A DNA stretch of 7,931 nucleotides, from contig JADFNZ010000001.1 of assembly GCA_022563135.1 (NCBI GenBank), positions 4,445-12,375 on the forward strand, written 5' to 3'. Source of the stretch: Chloroflexota bacterium (GTDB lineage: Bacteria; Chloroflexota; Dehalococcoidia; DSTF01; RBG-16-68-14). The notes below the pieces were generated by a model. The model ran no database searches. It had not been told where the DNA came from and worked only from the letters and a program-made list of their open reading frames with translations. Of the stretch, positions 4,735 to 7,931 are shown one piece after another (position 1 is the first letter of the stretch; every line of letters begins with the position of its first letter). The position numbers and the translations under genes were made by a program.

Positions 4735-4778
4735 AACGTTCGGGTCTATCATCTCACCCTCAAGCGCACCTAGTAATT

Positions 4779-4790
4779 AGGGATATCCCT
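4779..4790. repeat. 12-bp perfect palindrome abutting the GH31 Shine-Dalgarno
   Basis: AGGGATATCCCT is its own reverse complement and ends at the base before GGAGGAG (4791-4797), the SD for the GTG at 4802. It could be a repressor site or a small hairpin modulating ribosome access. Function is inferred from position only. Confidence 0.45.
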
Positions 4791-4801
4791 GGAGGAGAAC
4801 C

Positions 4802-7168
4802 GTGAAGAGCAGCATAACCATCGCGGAACTCGCTGAGACCGCTCTCCCCCTGTTCGGTGACCCGGATAGGGAGTACGACTACCTCGCCGCGCTAGAGGGC
4901 TACCAAGAGATCGACGGCGGGATCGAGGCGCGGGTGCGGAGCCAGGAGGGCCGGCGCGCACGCGTGCGCCTCCGCTTCGTAACGGCGGACATCGTGCGTA
5001 TCCAGTACCTGCTCGATCGGGAACCTCCCGAGGCGACACCGATGCTCGACGGGCCGCTACCAGTGCCGCCGGCGGTCACACTGGCGAACGAAAGTACTAC
5101 GCTCGCGCTCGCAAGCGCGTCGCTGCGTCTCCAGATTGAGCGTGAGCCGTTTCGCTGGGCGCTCCTGGATGGCCAGGGCGAGACCGTGGCGGCGATGGAA
5201 GTCCACGATCGGGCGGATCGCCATATCTCCGTGCCGGCGGGCTGGTCCGAGCGCGAAGGGGAGTGCAGATTTCATGAGACGTTGGCGCTCCGTCCGGAAG
5301 AAGCGCTCTTCGGCCTGGGCGAGTCCTTTGGCGCGCTGAACCGGCGCGGATCGCGGGTGATCGCGTGGTCGCGCGACACGCACGGCACGAACACGACGCC
5401 GCTCACCTACTTCAACATTCCGTTCTTCCAGAGCAGCCGCGGCTACGGGATCTTCATCAACCACACGAGCCGGATCGTGTACGAGATGGGCTACCCCTCC
5501 CAGATCAGCTGCTCATTCCAGGTGGACGACCCCTATCTGGACTACTTCCTGATCTTCGGCCCCGAGCCGAAGCGCATCCTGGAGCGCTACTGGCAGCTCA
5601 CCGGTCGCGGCGCGCTGCCGCCCCTCTGGTCGTTCGGCGTGTGGGCCTCGCGCTGCATGTACCGCGACGCCGAGCAGGTACGGGGCGTCGTCGAACGGAT
5701 GCGCGAACTTGATCTGCCGCTCGACGTGGTGCACGTCGATCCGCGCTGGCTCGAGCGCCGTAAGCATCACGAGCGCGACGGCTGCGATTTCGTGTGGGAC
5801 ACCGAAGCGTTCGGCGAGCCGGAGGAGTTCGTCTCCTGGCTCAAGGAGCGTCACGTGCGGCTGTCGCTCTGGGAGAACCCCTACGTCTGGCGCGATACCC
5901 CGCTTTACGAGGAGGGAGTGAGGCGCGGCTTCTTCGCCACTGGGCCGGACGGGGAGCCCTCACGGTCGCTCGATAACGAACGCGAGGCGGTCGTCGTGGA
6001 CTTCACGAACCCGGAGGCGGCGCGATGGTGGCAGGATCAGCATCGGCCGCTCCTCAGGGCGGGCGTGGCGGCCTTCAAGTCGGACTACGCGGAGGGCGTG
6101 CCGGCGGACGCGCGCTTTTCCGATGGTACGACGGGCCGGCAGACGCACAACGTCTACCCGCTCCTCTACAATCGCGCGGTCTCAGAGGTGATCCAAGAGG
6201 AGCGCGGGGAGGCGGTGGTGTTCGGTCGCTCCGGGTACGCGGGCAGCCAGCGCTATCCGATCAACTGGGTGGGCGATACGCAGTGCACCTGGGAGGGGAT
6301 GGCGGCCGCGTTACGGGCGGGTCTCAGCCTTAGCCTCTCCGGCATTCCCTTCTGGAGCCACGATATCGGCGGCTTCTGGAACCCGGTCGATCTGAGCGCG
6401 GCGCCGGATCCCGCGCTCTACATCCGCTGGGCGCAGTGGGGCCTGCTCTCGTCGCACGCTCGGTTCCACGGTATACGCGGACGTGAGCCCTGGTGGTACG
6501 GCGAAGAGGCGGTCGAGATCGTCCGGCGCTACGCGCGCCTGCGCTACCGCCTGCTGCCGTACCTCTGGTCGTTCGGCAACGAGGCGGCCGCAACGGCGAC
6601 GCCGCTCGTCCGGCCGCTCGTGCTCGAGTTTCCGCGCGACCCGACGACGCACCACGTCGATCTGGAGTACCTGCTGGGCCCGTGGCTGCTGATCGCGCCG
6701 GTGTTCAGCGCGAACGGGAAGGTTCAGGTCTACCTCCCGCCGGGCCGCTGGTTCGACTTCTGGACAGGGGAGACGAACGAAGGTCCCCGCTGGTTGTCGC
6801 TTACGGCGGCGCTCGATCACCTGCCAATGTTCGTGCGCGATGACTCACTGCTGCCGATGGGCCCCGAGATGACCTACGTAGGCGAGAGGCCGTGGGAGCC
6901 GCTCGAGATCGCCGTGCGGCTGTCATCCCAAGCGTCGCTGCGCGTGGAGGGGGAGGGCGCCGCCGTCGAGATCGAGGCGGAGCGGCGCGGCGAGGGCATC
7001 GAGCTCACGCTACGCGGTCGAGCCGATCTCGCGCTGCGCTTCGTTTCGCCGCGCGTTAGGACGGCGGAGGCAACGGGCGATGTGAGCGCCGTCCGGGTAG
7101 AGGAGATCGCCGGCGACCTCACACTGCGCCTGCGGCTGGCCGGCGCCGCTACGGTGAGAGCAGGCTAA
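4802..7168 (+). CDS. GH31 alpha-glycosidase, YicI (alpha-xylosidase)-like
   Basis: A 788-residue cytoplasmic enzyme (no signal peptide) hydrolysing a terminal alpha-linked sugar with retention. Order: N-terminal beta-sandwich domain (about 1-260, including FGLGESFGALNRRG at 170-183), the catalytic barrel (about 270-600), and C-terminal beta domains (LPPGRWFDFWTGE at 645-657, then about 690-788). The nucleophile is Asp428 in FKSDYAEGVP, like YicI FKTDFGE, and the acid/base is Asp492 in NWVGDTQCTWEGM. Other landmarks are WENPY (357-361), GRSG (475-478) with Arg476, and WSHDIGGF (518-525). Compared with YicI from memory, the FHFDCFW substrate loop reads VHVDPRW (310-316), and WLTTSFTTNYDE reads WASRCMYRDAE (281-291), closer to alpha-glucosidases. 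So the class is clear but xylose versus glucose preference is open. GGAGGAG six bases before GTG is a strong SD. No sugar transporter or regulator is in the window. Confidence 0.93.
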   Translation: MKSSITIAELAETALPLFGDPDREYDYLAALEGYQEIDGGIEARVRSQEGRRARVRLRFVTADIVRIQYLLDREPPEATPMLDGPLPVPPAVTLANESTTLALASASLRLQIEREPFRWALLDGQGETVAAMEVHDRADRHISVPAGWSEREGECRFHETLALRPEEALFGLGESFGALNRRGSRVIAWSRDTHGTNTTPLTYFNIPFFQSSRGYGIFINHTSRIVYEMGYPSQISCSFQVDDPYLDYFLIFGPEPKRILERYWQLTGRGALPPLWSFGVWASRCMYRDAEQVRGVVERMRELDLPLDVVHVDPRWLERRKHHERDGCDFVWDTEAFGEPEEFVSWLKERHVRLSLWENPYVWRDTPLYEEGVRRGFFATGPDGEPSRSLDNEREAVVVDFTNPEAARWWQDQHRPLLRAGVAAFKSDYAEGVPADARFSDGTTGRQTHNVYPLLYNRAVSEVIQEERGEAVVFGRSGYAGSQRYPINWVGDTQCTWEGMAAALRAGLSLSLSGIPFWSHDIGGFWNPVDLSAAPDPALYIRWAQWGLLSSHARFHGIRGREPWWYGEEAVEIVRRYARLRYRLLPYLWSFGNEAAATATPLVRPLVLEFPRDPTTHHVDLEYLLGPWLLIAPVFSANGKVQVYLPPGRWFDFWTGETNEGPRWLSLTAALDHLPMFVRDDSLLPMGPEMTYVGERPWEPLEIAVRLSSQASLRVEGEGAAVEIEAERRGEGIELTLRGRADLALRFVSPRVRTAEATGDVSAVRVEEIAGDLTLRLRLAGAATVRAG

Positions 7169-7307
7169 CGCGGCCGCGTTCGCCGGCGTGAGCCAGCCCG
7201 CATTCTTCAGGCGAACTCCTCAGACGCCTATCGCAGCACCCTGATCTCTGGCCGTCTGCAGAGAAAGGCCGGTCTAGAGGTACAGTTCGCTCTCCCCGCG
7301 GCCGAAT

Positions 7308-7337
7308 ATGCATCCGGATGCAGGCGCATGCGTCCGG
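7308..7337. repeat. Palindrome plus 20-bp-spaced direct repeat upstream of the LPETG gene
   Basis: TGCATCCGGATGCA (7309-7322) is a perfect 14-bp palindrome. ATGCATCCGG (7308-7317) recurs as ATGCGTCCGG (7328-7337), nine of ten bases, exactly 20 bp or about two helical turns later. This is operator-like and lies 40 bases before the ATG at 7377. The remainder of the 208-base intergenic stretch (7169-7376) holds only a weak hairpin (7245-7264) and no convincing promoter or intrinsic terminator. Confidence 0.45.
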
Positions 7338-7365
7338 CATCTGAGTAGCTGCTTTACGTATGCCC

Positions 7366-7370
7366 GGAGG
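7366..7370 (+). promoter_or_regulatory. Shine-Dalgarno fixing the LPETG protein start at 7377
   Basis: GGAGG lies six bases before ATG at 7377. The alternative ATG at 7360, in the frame of the mature protein, overlaps the approach to this SD and has none of its own. This shows that translation begins in a different frame from the LPETG part. Confidence 0.8.
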
Positions 7371-7376
7371 TGTAGG

Positions 7377-7917
7377 ATGGCATCATTCAAGGGTCGCCTG
7401 GGGGCTCTGCTGGGCGTCCTTGTCGCGGTCGCTGGGCTGGGCCGCATTCAGCATCAGCGCTCCGGCCATCGTGACCGGTGCGGACACAGAGGTGCCTCCG
7501 CCCGGCGACAGCCTTGCGCTTTCGGCCGACGATACGGGCAGCACAGTCGCCGGTGCGGACTGTATATTCAGCATCGTTTCGCAGCCGGGTAACGACGCAA
7601 GCCTCGCCTCGACGACTGGTACGACAGACGCTACCGGCGCCGTGACCGTAACGCTCAACGTCGGCAGCGCGGCAGGCGCGATCGAGGTTGGGGCAGACTG
7701 CGGCGGCTTGACCGCCACGGTAAGCATGGTCGCGGGCGCCGTTCAAGAGCTGGCTGAGCCGCCGGCCTCTCTGCCGGAAACGGGCACCGGTTACCTGCCG
7801 AACTCGGACTCCGGCGTGACCACGATCCTCTTCACCGTGATCGCGGCGTTCGGCCTGATGCTTATGGGCGCCGGCCTCATCGCGGTGAGCCGCGTGCGGC
7901 CGACCCGGGAGAGCTAG
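7377..7917 (+). CDS. Ig-like LPETG-anchored surface protein, frameshifted in the signal peptide
   Basis: A secreted cell-wall protein of about 179 residues if one base is skipped. The SD-supported ATG at 7377 opens MASFKGRLGALLGVLVAVAGL, a textbook signal peptide, but this frame then runs into unrelated arginine/histidine-rich sequence to a stop at 7592. The plus-one frame continues from about 7441 as AAFSISAPAIVTGADTEVPP, followed by an Ig-like (Big-type) beta domain with a probable disulfide (GADCIFSIVSQPG and GADCGGLTAT) and the linker TTDATGAVTVTLNVGSAAG. Then come LPETG (7771-7785), a polar linker, a membrane segment from about VTTILFTV to GLIAV, and the basic tail SRVRPTRES: a sortase-type sorting signal. 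No sortase is in the window. The shift lies between about 7431 and 7446, in the repeat GCTGGGCTGGGCC. A sequence error, a recent mutation or programmed shifting are all possible. An intact reading from ATG 7360 gives a poor signal peptide. Confidence 0.7.
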
Positions 7918-7931
7918 ACCAGAATAGCGAG

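Noticed and set aside
4492..4773. A 93-residue plus-strand open frame opposite the coiled-coil gene
   Set aside because: It has no SD and low-complexity alanine/glycine content, whereas the minus strand gives a regular heptad pattern and high third-position GC.
7245..7264. Hairpin TCTCTG/CAGAGA as a terminator for the GH31 gene
   Set aside because: The stem is only 6 bp with an 8-base loop, not GC-rich, and no T-run follows. It is also 77 bases past the stop.

Overview
The window is a densely packed bacterial chromosome segment of high GC (roughly 60-65% by eye). GTG starts are frequent and several genes carry clear Shine-Dalgarno (SD) sequences, while others seem to lie only 6-9 bases downstream of a -10 box, as leaderless mRNAs do. 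The DUF3090 gene, the ketol-acid reductoisomerase-like gene and an LPETG-anchored Ig-like protein with a Gram-positive-type sorting tail suggest Chloroflexota (Thermomicrobia-like) or a deep actinobacterial lineage. This placement is an inference from gene content only. I see no mobile element, CRISPR array, rRNA or tRNA.

Layout. At 1-40 there may be the tail of a plus-strand gene, followed by a convergent OsmC-family gene (37-471, minus). A short divergent intergenic region (472-567) holds a TTGACA-17-TAGGAT promoter. Its -10 region is covered by three CTAG boxes spaced exactly 8 bp apart. It drives a plus-strand cluster: a 60-residue ribbon-helix-helix regulator (568-750), a translationally overlapped VOC-fold protein (747-1088), its close tandem paralogue (1116-1466), and a third, more distant VOC protein that keeps candidate metal ligands (1492-1854). 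A convergent minus-strand pair follows: DUF3090 (2907-3422) with an ATGA overlap into a KARI-like oxidoreductase (1876-2910) whose active-site motifs differ from true IlvC. Divergent from these is a Nudix hydrolase (3561-4007), which converges on an SRPBCC/START-like protein (4022-4414, minus). Next come a small coiled-coil protein (4495-4701, minus) and a 100-bp divergent region with two perfect palindromes. It leads to a 788-residue GH31 alpha-glycosidase of the YicI type (4802-7168). The window ends with a secreted Ig-like LPETG protein (7377-7917) whose signal peptide and mature part lie in different frames.

How the genes work together. The best-supported unit is the ribbon-helix-helix/VOC cluster, which looks like a self-regulated operon: a small DNA-binding protein, an operator-like array on its own promoter, and downstream VOC proteins that could bind or modify a small molecule. 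The DUF3090/KARI-like pair looks translationally coupled. The GH31 gene stands alone, with no transporter or regulator inside the window, but its leader carries two dyads that could be operators. The most noteworthy items are the 8-bp-phased CTAG array, the non-canonical KARI, the promoter-to-start spacings that suggest leaderless transcripts, and the frameshifted surface protein.
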